Source: 73-13 sp035555435 (GTDB lineage Bacteria; Actinomycetota; Actinomycetes; Actinomycetales; Microbacteriaceae). From it: 64,000 nt of DNA. A model generated the notes under the pieces. That model was not told where the DNA came from, made no database searches, and was given only the letters and a program-made list of their open reading frames with translations. Positions 17,839 to 24,568 of the stretch are shown here, one piece after another (within the stretch, counting starts at the first letter, position 1; every line of letters begins with the position of its first letter). Where the stretch lies: assembly GCA_035555435.1 (NCBI GenBank), contig DATMGN010000017.1:14634-78633 (forward strand), read 5' to 3'. The translations under genes and the position numbers were made by a program.

Positions 17839-18629
17839 GCTCCTCCCAGGTCGTCCCCTCGCCGCCGGTGAACCCCGGCGGCGAGGGGACGGCCCTCATC
17901 CTGGACGGGGTCACCCGGCGCTTCGGCGGCCTCATGGCGCTGGCGGGCGTCAGTGTCATCCTGCCCAGGGGCGGCCGGCTCGCCGTCATCGGCCCGAATG
18001 GCGCCGGCAAGACGACGCTGTTCCGCCTCATCTCGGGGGAGATGCGCGCGAGCGACGGCACGATCTCGCTCTTCGGCGAGGATGTGTCGCGCGCCAGCGA
18101 GCGGGCTCGCGCCCGGCGGGGCATCGCGCGCACCTTCCAGGTCTCCAACCTCTTCGTCGACCTCTCCGTCCTCGACAACGTCCGGATCGCTGCGCAGGCG
18201 GGGACGTCGCGTCCGCGCCGATTCTGGTGGCCGGTGTCCGAACGCGATGCGGTCACCCTCCGAGCGAAGGCGATGCTCGAGCGCGTCGGGCTCGGCAGCC
18301 GCGGCGCGGACCCCGTCGCGGATCTCTCGCACGGCGAGCAGCGCCAGCTCGAGATCGCGATGGCGCTCGTCGTCGAGCCGCGCCTGCTGCTGCTCGACGA
18401 GCCGGCCGCGGGACTCTCGGCGGCGGAGCGGAAGGTGCTGCGCCGCCTGCTCGAGGAGCTGCCGGAGGGCCTCAGCCTCGTCCTCATCGAGCACGACATG
18501 TCGCTCGCGCTCGAGCTCGTCGACCACGTGCTCTGCCTCGATAACGGTGTGCCGCTCGCCTACGGCACACCCGACGAGATCCGCGCCAACCCCGCCGTGC
18601 AGGCGGTCTACCTGGGCAGGAGGGACTGA
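17835..18629 (+). CDS. LivG-type ABC transporter ATPase
   Basis: ATP-binding subunit, 264 residues: Walker A GPNGAGKTT, Q-loop region ARTFQVSNLF, signature LSHGEQRQLEIAMAL (S-H-G-E-Q variant usual for LivG), Walker B LLLLDEPAAGLS and switch IEHDMSLAL. ATG overlaps the binding-protein stop. Confidence 0.92.
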   Translation: MSSSQVVPSPPVNPGGEGTALILDGVTRRFGGLMALAGVSVILPRGGRLAVIGPNGAGKTTLFRLISGEMRASDGTISLFGEDVSRASERARARRGIARTFQVSNLFVDLSVLDNVRIAAQAGTSRPRRFWWPVSERDAVTLRAKAMLERVGLGSRGADPVADLSHGEQRQLEIAMALVVEPRLLLLDEPAAGLSAAERKVLRRLLEELPEGLSLVLIEHDMSLALELVDHVLCLDNGVPLAYGTPDEIRANPAVQAVYLGRRD

Positions 18630-19381
18630 TGGCTGCTCCCGATGAGCTCGAGCCCCGGCCCGAGACGCTGCTCGCGGTCGACGGGCTCGACGTTGGCTAT
18701 GCGACGTCGCACGTCCTGAGCGGCGTGAGCCTCGCCGTCGGGGTCGGCGAGTCGCTCGGCATCCTCGGCCGCAACGGCATGGGCAAGACGACGCTCGTCC
18801 GCGCGATCATGGGTCTCAAGCCGCCGACGGTGACGGCAGGCGAGGTGCGCTTCGCGGGTGAGCGGGTGCTCGGGCTCGCGCCGCACCGCGTCGCGGGGCT
18901 CGGACTCGGGCTCGTGCCGCAGGGGCGCCAGGTGTGGGGGAGCCTCACCGTCCGGGAGAACCTGCGCATCGTCCCCGCGCGCCGTGTCGACCCCGGCGAC
19001 GAGCCCTGGTCGGTCGAGCGCGTGTTCGACTTCTTCCCGCGTCTCGCGGAGCGCGAGCGCTCCTTCGCCCGCACCCTGTCGGGCGGCGAGCAGCAGATGC
19101 TCGCGATCGGCCGGGCGCTCATGACGAACCCGCGGCTGCTCGTCATGGACGAGCCGTCCGAGGGGCTCGCCCCCGCGGTGCTGCGCGTCATTCGCGACCG
19201 CCTTCAGGAGCTGCGCGCGCTCGGCCTCGCGGTGCTCGTCGCCGAGCAGAACGTCGACCTCGCGCTCGCGCTGTCCGACCGGATCGCGATTCTCGGCGAG
19301 CACGGGGCGATCGTGTGGGAGGGGCCGTCGCGTTCGCTCGTGAGCGATCCGGGGCCGATCCACGCGCACCTCGGACTTTGA
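18629..19381 (+). CDS. LivF-type ABC transporter ATPase
   Basis: Second ATP-binding subunit, 250 residues: Walker A GRNGMGKTT, Q-loop LVPQGRQVWGSLTVRENL, signature LSGGEQQMLAIGRALM, Walker B LLVMDEPSEGLAP, switch VAEQNVDLALAL. The start shares a base with the preceding stop (TGATG). Confidence 0.92.
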   Translation: MAAPDELEPRPETLLAVDGLDVGYATSHVLSGVSLAVGVGESLGILGRNGMGKTTLVRAIMGLKPPTVTAGEVRFAGERVLGLAPHRVAGLGLGLVPQGRQVWGSLTVRENLRIVPARRVDPGDEPWSVERVFDFFPRLAERERSFARTLSGGEQQMLAIGRALMTNPRLLVMDEPSEGLAPAVLRVIRDRLQELRALGLAVLVAEQNVDLALALSDRIAILGEHGAIVWEGPSRSLVSDPGPIHAHLGL

Positions 19382-19408
19382 ACTTCATCCCCCACGAAAG
19401 GAATCGCA

Positions 19409-20695
19409 TTGTCCACATTCGAGCGCCTCGAACCGGATCCTTCGAAGGCCGACCACCTGCCCTATGCGCCCGCCGTCCTCGTGCCGGCGGGCTCCGAGTA
19501 CTTCTTCCTGTCGGGCGTGAGCCCGCTGCCGCTCTACCACGCGCACCCGCACGTGCCGGAGGAGTGCGTGCTGCCGGATGACGCGGCCGAGCAGACGCGG
19601 CGGATGATGCGCAACCTCACCGATCAGCTCGCCGGCCTCGGCCTGGACTGGTCGCACGTCATTCACATCTACGAGTTCCTCACGGACATGCGCGACACGG
19701 ATGCGGTGCACAAGCACATGTACGGGCACCTCGTCGAGACGCCGGGCACCGACGAGAACTGGACGCCGGCCTCGACGCTCATCGGCGTCAACCGGTTGAG
19801 CGCGCCCGGCGCGCGCGTCGAGTTCGACATCATCGCGGCACGCCCGCCGTCGGGGCCGGTCGGGGCGCGCCCGCGGCCCGCTCAGGTCTCGGTGCGCGGC
19901 CACGGTCCGATCGCGTCGGTCGCGAGCGATGAGGAGCTGCTGTGGATGTCGGGGTCGACCGCGATCGACTTCTACCACCACCACCCCCACATCGAGGACG
20001 AGGAGGACGTGCCGTACCGCGCGAGCGGGCAGGTGAAGAAGATCTTCGACATGTTCGACCCCGTGCTCGACTTCATGCGGGTCGGCTGGGGTGACGTCGT
20101 GAAGTTCTACGAATGGGGTACGGATTCGCGTGACTTCGCGGCGACCGACGCGGAGGTGGGCAAGCGGTTCGCGGGGCTCGCCGTCCACCCGCCGCGCACG
20201 ACGGTCGACATCGACGCACTGAGCGGTCCCGCGGCCCGGCTCGAGCTCGAGATGATCGCGACCCGCGGCCCCAAGCCGGACGGACCGGCAGGGGAGCACG
20301 CGTCGGTCATCGAGATGCTGCACCCGCAGCCGGAGAAGGCCTACCTGCTGCCGTACGCGCCGGCGATCCGCGTGGCGGACGCGCCGCTGCACTTCCTCTC
20401 TGGGGTCGGGCCCCTGCCGACGGAGTCGAATGAGGCGATCCCGGACGACATCGCGCTGCAGACGAGGATGGCGATGGACAACCTCGACGTGCAGCTGGCC
20501 GCGCTGGGGCTCGGATGGCGCAACGTCGTCAAGGTCATCCACCAGGTCATCGACATGCGCGAGGTCGAGCAGATCAGCACGGCGCTCGCGGAGCGCTACG
20601 GGACCTCCTGGACGCCGGCGGCGACCGTGACGGAGGTCGATGCGCTGCCGCGCGAGGGCGCCCGCCTGCAGATGGATATCATCCTCGCCGGCTGA
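19409..20695 (+). CDS. three-domain fused RidA/YjgF-family protein
   Basis: A 428-residue protein made of three RidA-type domains in tandem, roughly residues 15-145, 160-290 and 305-428. RidA is normally a 130-residue homotrimer that hydrolyses reactive enamine/imine intermediates, so this chain could fold as a single-polypeptide pseudo-trimer. The residue equivalent to the catalytic Arg105 of E. coli RidA appears kept only in the middle domain (Arg263 in HPPRTTVDIDAL); the first and third domains have Ser/Ala there (TPASTLIGV, TPAATVTEV). TTG start with GAAAGGA upstream, 27 bp after the transporter operon, probably co-transcribed. Confidence 0.85.
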   Translation: MSTFERLEPDPSKADHLPYAPAVLVPAGSEYFFLSGVSPLPLYHAHPHVPEECVLPDDAAEQTRRMMRNLTDQLAGLGLDWSHVIHIYEFLTDMRDTDAVHKHMYGHLVETPGTDENWTPASTLIGVNRLSAPGARVEFDIIAARPPSGPVGARPRPAQVSVRGHGPIASVASDEELLWMSGSTAIDFYHHHPHIEDEEDVPYRASGQVKKIFDMFDPVLDFMRVGWGDVVKFYEWGTDSRDFAATDAEVGKRFAGLAVHPPRTTVDIDALSGPAARLELEMIATRGPKPDGPAGEHASVIEMLHPQPEKAYLLPYAPAIRVADAPLHFLSGVGPLPTESNEAIPDDIALQTRMAMDNLDVQLAALGLGWRNVVKVIHQVIDMREVEQISTALAERYGTSWTPAATVTEVDALPREGARLQMDIILAG

Positions 20696-20717
20696 GCGAG
20701 GCGGTCGTGGTGCCGGC

Positions 20718-21341
20718 TCAGGCGGTCGGCACCACGACCGGCGTCGGGTTGAGGTTGCGAATCCGGTCGATCACGGTGTCGACGATCCGCACCTGGTTGA
20801 TCGGCGACGTCGTCTTGGGGTCCAGCAGCGGCACGACCTGCAGGCCGGTCGTCAGCCACAGCAGCTCGTCGACGACGAGCGCGGTCGCGACCTCCTCGCG
20901 GATCTCGGCGCTCGCGCGCGCGAGGTCGAGGTGCTGCTCGAAGAAGCCTCGCCAGATCGCGTGCGAGTCGGCGTGCACCTTCATGAGCGCGGGGATGGAG
21001 GCGGCGCGATCCCAGAACGCGACGGCGACGCGCGACTCGATCTGGCGCTCGCGGTCCAGCGGCAGCATCTCCATGCACAGCGCCCGGATGGCGGCGAGTC
21101 CCGTCTTGTCGCCGGTCGCGAGGGCGGCCCGCTCGTTGATGCGGTAGAAGGTGCGCTGGTAGGCGGCGACGAGCAGCTCGTCCTTGTTGACGAAGTAGTG
21201 CTTGAGCCCGCCGTTGGCGAAGCCGGCCTCGGCCGCGATCTCGCGCATGGTCGCGGCCGCGAAGCCGCCCCGCGCGATGATCCGCCACGTCGCCTCGACG
21301 ATCTCGATGCGACGCTGCTCATGGTCGACCTGCTTCGGCAC
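20718..21341 (-). CDS. TetR-family transcriptional regulator (BetI-like)
   Basis: A 207-residue repressor. N-terminal HTH: IVEATWRIIARGGFAAATMREIAAEAGFANGGLKHYFVNKDELLVAAY (near residues 13-62), followed by a helical ligand domain of the BetI type. GTG start at 21341 with GGAGGA 7 nt upstream. A 16-bp palindrome 27 bp upstream suggests autoregulation, and two similar palindromes precede the convergent transporter operon, so it probably controls that operon in response to the transported solute or a product. Confidence 0.85.
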   Translation of the reverse strand: MPKQVDHEQRRIEIVEATWRIIARGGFAAATMREIAAEAGFANGGLKHYFVNKDELLVAAYQRTFYRINERAALATGDKTGLAAIRALCMEMLPLDRERQIESRVAVAFWDRAASIPALMKVHADSHAIWRGFFEQHLDLARASAEIREEVATALVVDELLWLTTGLQVVPLLDPKTTSPINQVRIVDTVIDRIRNLNPTPVVVPTA

Positions 21342-21367
21342 GTGCTGTCCTCCGAACGCCAGCCTAT

Positions 21368-21385
21368 AGTCTCCCGCGGGAGACG
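21368..21385. promoter_or_regulatory. operator O3 upstream of tetR
   Basis: Contains GTCTCCCGCGGGAGAC, a perfect palindrome with TCTCC-CGCG-GGAGA. The arm length and 4-nt centre match O1 and O2, which read TCTAC-N4-GTAGA. It overlaps the probable tetR promoter (TATAGG on the minus strand). Confidence 0.55.
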
Positions 21386-21409
21386 AACCGAGCCCGTGTC
21401 CGGACGCGC

Positions 21410-21415
21410 TAGACT
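21410..21415 (+). promoter_or_regulatory. -10 element of the host tRNA-Thr promoter
   Basis: TAGACT lies 29 nt before the mature 5' end of the split tRNA-Thr. A clear -35 box is not seen. Confidence 0.35.
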
Positions 21416-21444
21416 CTTTCGCGGTCCGGACTCGTTTCCGGCCC

Positions 21445-21485
21445 GCCGCCTTAGCTCAGTCGGCAGAGCATCTCACTCGTAATGA
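21445..21485 (+). tRNA. host tRNA-Thr(CGU), 5' portion, split by the prophage
   Basis: GCCGCCT acceptor strand, D-arm GCTC/GAGC, anticodon stem TCTCA and loop CTCGTAA with anticodon CGT are intact here, then host sequence ends in the att core. Joining to the part right of the prophage at 57375-57406 gives a perfect 73-nt cloverleaf (stem TGAGA, T-arm GTGGG/CCCAC, acceptor AGGCGGC). In the prophage state the phage sequence right of the core offers no T-arm, so this copy should be inactive. Confidence 0.92.
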
Positions 21486-21775
21486 TGAGGACCAGACTCG
21501 GGGGCAGGCTCGGCACTAGGCGGTCCCCATAGGAGCCAGTTCTGATCGACGCCGGTCGCGGCGCTGACCTTGGTGACGACTTCGGTGATCTTCCTGGGGG
21601 AGACGCCGTTCTCATAGCGAGCCCAATCGTTCTGACCTAGGCCGCATTTGACCGATGCCTCGGTTTGGTTCCAGCTCTTCGTCTGGCGGACCATCGCCAA
21701 GCGCGTACCGAACTCCGACGCGGTCGGGATCCACGCGCGTTCGGTCGCCTCGGGTACTGCACTCTGTGTTGTCAT
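21473..21775 (-). CDS. phage immunity repressor, prophage form (HTH, Cro/CI type)
   Basis: A 100-residue HTH protein: SEFGTRLAMVRQTKSWNQTEASVKCGLGQNDWARYENGVSP (near residues 18-58) resembles an XRE-type five-helix DNA-binding domain. It ends GPHHYE, where the TAC codon is in the attL core and the final Glu and stop are host tRNA sequence. In the circular phage genome the same frame would run past the core for 19 more codons (KATTPREVAIGPWIGSRVA) to a TAG at 57308-57310. The start ATG at 21775 is preferred; an in-frame ATG farther upstream would cover the divergent promoter region. Divergent from the MerR-like gene, as repressor and cro/xis usually are. Confidence 0.85.
   Translation of the reverse strand: MTTQSAVPEATERAWIPTASEFGTRLAMVRQTKSWNQTEASVKCGLGQNDWARYENGVSPRKITEVVTKVSAATGVDQNWLLWGPPSAEPAPESGPHHYE
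21479..21485. other. attL core
   Basis: GTAATGA shared with attR at 57368-57374. Host tRNA lies to the left and phage to the right. The core spans the anticodon-loop edge of the tRNA and, read on the minus strand, the codons His-His-Tyr of the phage repressor. Flanks are partly alike (CT.GTAATGA..AGG in both junctions). Confidence 0.85.
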
Positions 21776-21904
21776 GCAACAGATAGTGGCATAAGTCGCG
21801 CATAGCGCGCAATACGCGCGCGGGTATTTCCCAGGAACGGGTGCGCGACACGCCGCAAAAGATGTGTATTGCATCTAATGCGTGGGTATGCAACACTCAG
21901 ACGC
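21776..21904. promoter_or_regulatory. divergent repressor/xis control region
   Basis: 129 bp between the repressor and the first early gene. It contains the palindrome GCGCG-CAATA-CGCGC near 21806-21821 and the octamer ATGCAACA twice, near each gene start (21774 and about 21888), candidates for repressor binding. No canonical -35/-10 pair could be fixed. Confidence 0.5.
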
Positions 21905-22093
21905 ATGACATCCGAAGTGTCGCATCTCACCACTAAGGAAGTGGCTAAGAGGTTCCGGGTCGATCCCTCGACCGTCCGCCGTTGGGCCGATTCCGGCTCC
22001 GTCCCGGCAACGAAGACACCGGGCGGTCGGTACCGGTTCGACGCCGCCGACATCGACGCCCTCCTGACCTCCCCCGCGGAGAAGGCATCGTGA
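21905..22093 (+). CDS. MerR/BldC-type HTH protein, probable excisionase or Cro-like
   Basis: A 62-residue protein, LTTKEVAKRFRVDPSTVRRWADSGSVPATKTPGGRYRF, a winged helix-turn-helix of the excisionase/BldC class, with almost no sequence outside it. Such proteins bend DNA at attP/attR to drive excision or act as early regulators. Its position divergent from the repressor and at the head of the early operon supports either role. Confidence 0.75.
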   Translation: MTSEVSHLTTKEVAKRFRVDPSTVRRWADSGSVPATKTPGGRYRFDAADIDALLTSPAEKAS

Positions 22094-22497
22094 GCGAGCT
22101 CTGGCCCGTGTCCCACGAAGCCGCTGTCGCCGAGATCGAGTGGATGACGAAGCGACTCACCGCGATTGCAGAAAGCGTTCGATTCGCGCTATCCGTTCCG
22201 AGTTCTTATCGATCTGCTCCGCCAGCAGATTCAACGTGGATTGCAGGGACACGAGCACGTCCCGCATCCACGGGTCGATCTGCGGGTGACCAGGGCTATA
22301 CGTGCGACCGCTGTGCCACGTGTGGAACGCCGCGACGTTCTCCTTCGCAGAACTCGCCATTCGCTTCTCCTTCTGTCGGTGGCCCGGAAGTTGCACCTTC
22401 CGATCTGGCCGATGCAGCCACAGTAGGAGTCGCCCCGGACACGGTGCCGCCTTCGGGCGCTGTGTCCGGGGACCCCAATGATGGGGGTGCGCGATGA
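22090..22497 (+). CDS. hypothetical early phage protein (questionable in its middle part)
   Basis: A 135-codon frame with GTG overlapping the xis stop (GTGA) and a stop overlapping the next ATG (ATGA), the coupling seen throughout this operon. The first 25 codons (SELWPVSHEAAVAEIEWMTKRLTA) have GC-rich third positions, but third-position GC falls sharply from about 22165 to 22360, exactly where a well-coded minus-strand frame lies. The product may be real, a remnant, or an accident of an open frame. No recognised domain. Confidence 0.4.
   Translation: MSELWPVSHEAAVAEIEWMTKRLTAIAESVRFALSVPSSYRSAPPADSTWIAGTRARPASTGRSAGDQGYTCDRCATCGTPRRSPSQNSPFASPSVGGPEVAPSDLADAATVGVAPDTVPPSGAVSGDPNDGGAR
22157..22360 (-). 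CDS. small coiled-coil phage protein on the opposite strand
   Basis: A 67-residue frame (MASSAKENVAAFHTWHSGRT..., ending LLAEQIDKNSERIARIERFLQ) with about 76% GC at third codon positions, a ribosome site (AAGGAGAAGCG) before ATG at 22360 and a C-terminal amphipathic helix. It lies entirely antisense to the 22090-22497 frame. Codon bias favours this strand, while the 4-bp overlaps favour the other. Function unknown. Confidence 0.5.
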   Translation of the reverse strand: MASSAKENVAAFHTWHSGRTYSPGHPQIDPWMRDVLVSLQSTLNLLAEQIDKNSERIARIERFLQSR

Positions 22498-22670
22498 AGC
22501 TCCTCCGCGACATCCTCATCGTCGCCGCTGTGTTCGTCGTCGTGTTCACCGCGATCTGTTTCGTTCCGGTCGCGTTGGCGTTGGTCTTGTGGGCGGGTGT
22601 TCTCGCTTTGTTCGTGGTCGTGCCGGTGGGTGCGATCATTCGGCGTCGGTCACTCAGGAGCGGACGATGA
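22494..22670 (+). CDS. small two-helix membrane protein
   Basis: 58 residues, MKLLRDILIVAAVFVVVFT followed by a second helix and a basic tail (IIRRRSLRSGR). Starts and ends with ATGA overlaps to its neighbours, which supports a real gene in the early operon. Function unknown. Confidence 0.6.
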   Translation: MKLLRDILIVAAVFVVVFTAICFVPVALALVLWAGVLALFVVVPVGAIIRRRSLRSGR

Positions 22671-22951
22671 CCGCGACCGTGATCCCGTTCATTCCCCGCC
22701 CTGTGATGGAGAGCGGTCGGGAGGGTTGTGGGCCGCGTGTCCTGCCGGATGGTTGGGCGCGTGTGTCGACCGTCGTGCGATACGGGGATGACAAGGACGC
22801 CGTGTATTGGCATGGTCCCGTCGTCGCTCGCACCCCGGACGCGATCACGTTGACGATCTACGGCGAGGACGTCACGTTCCCGTTGGAGCAGCGTGCCCTG
22901 GTGAACGGGTGCGACATGCCGGTGCGACCGGGCTGGGTGGTGTCCGAATGA
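22667..22951 (+). CDS. hypothetical early phage protein
   Basis: 94 residues, beta-rich (VSTVVRYGDDKDAVYWHGPVV, DAITLTIYGEDVTFPLEQRAL), no recognised domain. Coupled to both neighbours by ATGA overlaps. Confidence 0.6.
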   Translation: MTATVIPFIPRPVMESGREGCGPRVLPDGWARVSTVVRYGDDKDAVYWHGPVVARTPDAITLTIYGEDVTFPLEQRALVNGCDMPVRPGWVVSE

Positions 22952-23193
22952 GCGACACGCTCGCCGCGCTCCTGCATGTGGGGCAGACGGTGCAAACGCC
23001 CTTGTGGGATGCGGAGCTTCAGCGGCCGGCCCGCGCGGTGGTGACGTCGATCACGGCCATTGGTGAGCGTTTGCGCGTGTCCTATCGGTATCCGTCCGGG
23101 TACACGTCGGGGCAGTGGCTCAGTCCGCATGACCGTATCCCGGTCCCTGAATCGTCCGACCTGACCCCTCCTCGGCAGGTCGGCACCGGGTAG
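22948..23193 (+). CDS. hypothetical early phage protein
   Basis: 81 residues (MSDTLAALLHVGQTVQTPLWD...), predicted beta-barrel-like with alternating hydrophobics, no recognised domain. Last gene before a 133-bp gap with two strong hairpins, so it may end the first early transcript. Confidence 0.6.
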   Translation: MSDTLAALLHVGQTVQTPLWDAELQRPARAVVTSITAIGERLRVSYRYPSGYTSGQWLSPHDRIPVPESSDLTPPRQVGTG

Positions 23194-23225
23194 CGAAAGC
23201 AGGGCCGGAGAGCCCAGCTACCCGC

Positions 23226-23254
23226 GCGGGGGTCGGACCCGAATCGACCCCCGC
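23226..23254. terminator. 10-bp perfect hairpin
   Basis: GCGGGGGTCG pairs with CGACCCCCGC across a 9-nt loop. No T-tract follows, so it could be a terminator working without U-run (common in Actinobacteria) or an mRNA stabiliser. Confidence 0.5.
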
Positions 23255-23276
23255 ACCCAAACCACAGACAGAGAAA

Positions 23277-23298
23277 GCCCCCGGCGCGAACCGGGGGC
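23277..23298. terminator. 8-bp perfect hairpin
   Basis: GCCCCCGG pairs with CCGGGGGC around CGCGAA. It is the second of two tandem hairpins in the gap before the gene at 23327. Confidence 0.5.
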
Positions 23299-23326
23299 AC
23301 GACAACCGAAGGAATGGAGCCCTCGA

Positions 23327-23806
23327 ATGTCATCACAATCGTACGCCCCATACGACCTCAGAGCTGAGCAAGTGCAGGACGTTCCCCTTTTCGAGTCGAT
23401 CGAAGCCGCATGGCCGACGATCACCGGTCTGTCACCTGCTGAGCATGAATACGACCGGCTCGTGTCGGGAGTGCCTGACTTGGCGCGACCAACCGATCCC
23501 GCTGAGTCGCACGCCGCGGCCCTCGCGATTCTCCCCAAGCGGAAGCGGTCACAGATCGCGGTCCTCAGGCTCATCGCAGAACTTGGATGGATCGACGGGC
23601 AGGAGTTGAACCGCGAGTACCGGGAACGGTACGCGAACACTGACATGCACCTTTCGTATGACTCGCCACGTAAGCGCGCGGGTGAGCTCATCGAACCCGG
23701 TCTCGTGCAGGTCCGCTCAGGGCATATCGCAGCGAACGGGAATCCCGCACGCGAGTTCAAGATCACCGACCTGGGATGGGCACGACTGCGGGAGGTGACC
23801 GCGTGA
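23327..23806 (+). CDS. winged-helix-like phage protein
   Basis: 159 residues. The C-terminal part (KRSQIAVLRLIAELGWIDGQELNREY, then SPRKRAGELIEPGLVQVRSG and FKITDLGWARLREV) has the helix-turn-helix plus wing pattern of small DNA-binding proteins. GGAG lies upstream of the ATG. It could regulate the second early transcript; no closer assignment is possible. Confidence 0.6.
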   Translation: MSSQSYAPYDLRAEQVQDVPLFESIEAAWPTITGLSPAEHEYDRLVSGVPDLARPTDPAESHAAALAILPKRKRSQIAVLRLIAELGWIDGQELNREYRERYANTDMHLSYDSPRKRAGELIEPGLVQVRSGHIAANGNPAREFKITDLGWARLREVTA

Positions 23807-24306
23807 TCAACATCAAGGACATCAAGCCAGGCGACACGATCGAGTTGACGTTCGAGAGCGTGAAGCTCATTCGTACGGCGACGTTGAACGGCCCGACGAT
23901 CAATGCGCGGCTAGCGGTGGAGACGATGCCGCGCGGCACATTCGTAAGCATCGCGCGCCTTATCGCCGACGGCTGGTCGATCACCGACCACAAGCCGAAG
24001 GTCGAACTGCCGACCGAGCCGGGCTGGTATCAGGCGGCATCGTTTCCCATCAGCGATCCGGGCTGGTATCCGTACGTCCTTGACGTAGACGGCGTCTGGC
24101 GCAGCTATGGCGACACCGGCTTCAAGGCGATGGACGACCCGGATGAACTGGCGACGGATGGCCCCCTCACCCGCCTCGTCCCCGAGGGCTCCGAGCGTGA
24201 GCAGGCAATCCAGGAAGTCATCGACTGGATCGGCTCGAGGCGAGCGGTAGCCGCCGAGATCACCCTGCTACGAGAGGCCCGTGAGCACTTCGGGGTCCAG
24301 TCGTGA
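23803..24306 (+). CDS. hypothetical early phage protein
   Basis: 167 residues starting at a GTG that overlaps the preceding stop. N-terminal beta-rich domain (INIKDIKPGDTIELTFESVKL) and a middle PTEPGWYQAASFPISDPGWY segment resembling small domains common in actinophage proteins. Function unknown. Confidence 0.55.
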   Translation: MINIKDIKPGDTIELTFESVKLIRTATLNGPTINARLAVETMPRGTFVSIARLIADGWSITDHKPKVELPTEPGWYQAASFPISDPGWYPYVLDVDGVWRSYGDTGFKAMDDPDELATDGPLTRLVPEGSEREQAIQEVIDWIGSRRAVAAEITLLREAREHFGVQS

Positions 24307-24476
24307 TCCCGTTCCCGTCTCCTCTGTACCGGCGCCCGTCGTGGCGTGAGCGGTTCGGTTTCGCACTCGTGAACTACGTGCCGTGGTCGCCGACGCTCAT
24401 CGCAGTGAGCATTCTCGCGGTCCTGATTGTGCCGCTCGCGGTGGTCGGCATGGTCGTGCTGGCGGTGACACGGTGA
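24303..24476 (+). CDS. small membrane protein
   Basis: 57 residues, GTG start overlapping the prior stop (GTGA), basic N-terminus (YRRPSWRERFGF) and one long hydrophobic helix (TLIAVSILAVLIVPLAVVGM). Function unknown. Confidence 0.5.
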   Translation: MIPFPSPLYRRPSWRERFGFALVNYVPWSPTLIAVSILAVLIVPLAVVGMVVLAVTR

Positions 24477-24568
24477 ACCGCACCTGGTATCTGCTGAGCG
24501 TCATCGGCGGCAGCATCGTCGCGCTCATCGTCCTCATGGCGCTCGTGAACCTCGGGGTTCGCGCATGA
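24473..24568 (+). CDS. 31-residue membrane peptide
   Basis: VNRTWYLLSVIGGSIVALIV... is a single membrane helix, with GTGA overlap upstream and ATGA overlap downstream. Short, but the coupling at both ends argues that it is translated. Confidence 0.45.
   Translation: MNRTWYLLSVIGGSIVALIVLMALVNLGVRA

Noticed and set aside
21445..21524. Hybrid tRNA at attL, because AGGCGGT (21518-21524) could pair with the GCCGCCT acceptor strand
   Set aside because: No T-arm (no TTCRANNC loop or stem) between them, and the anticodon stem needs a bulge. The match is probably chance.
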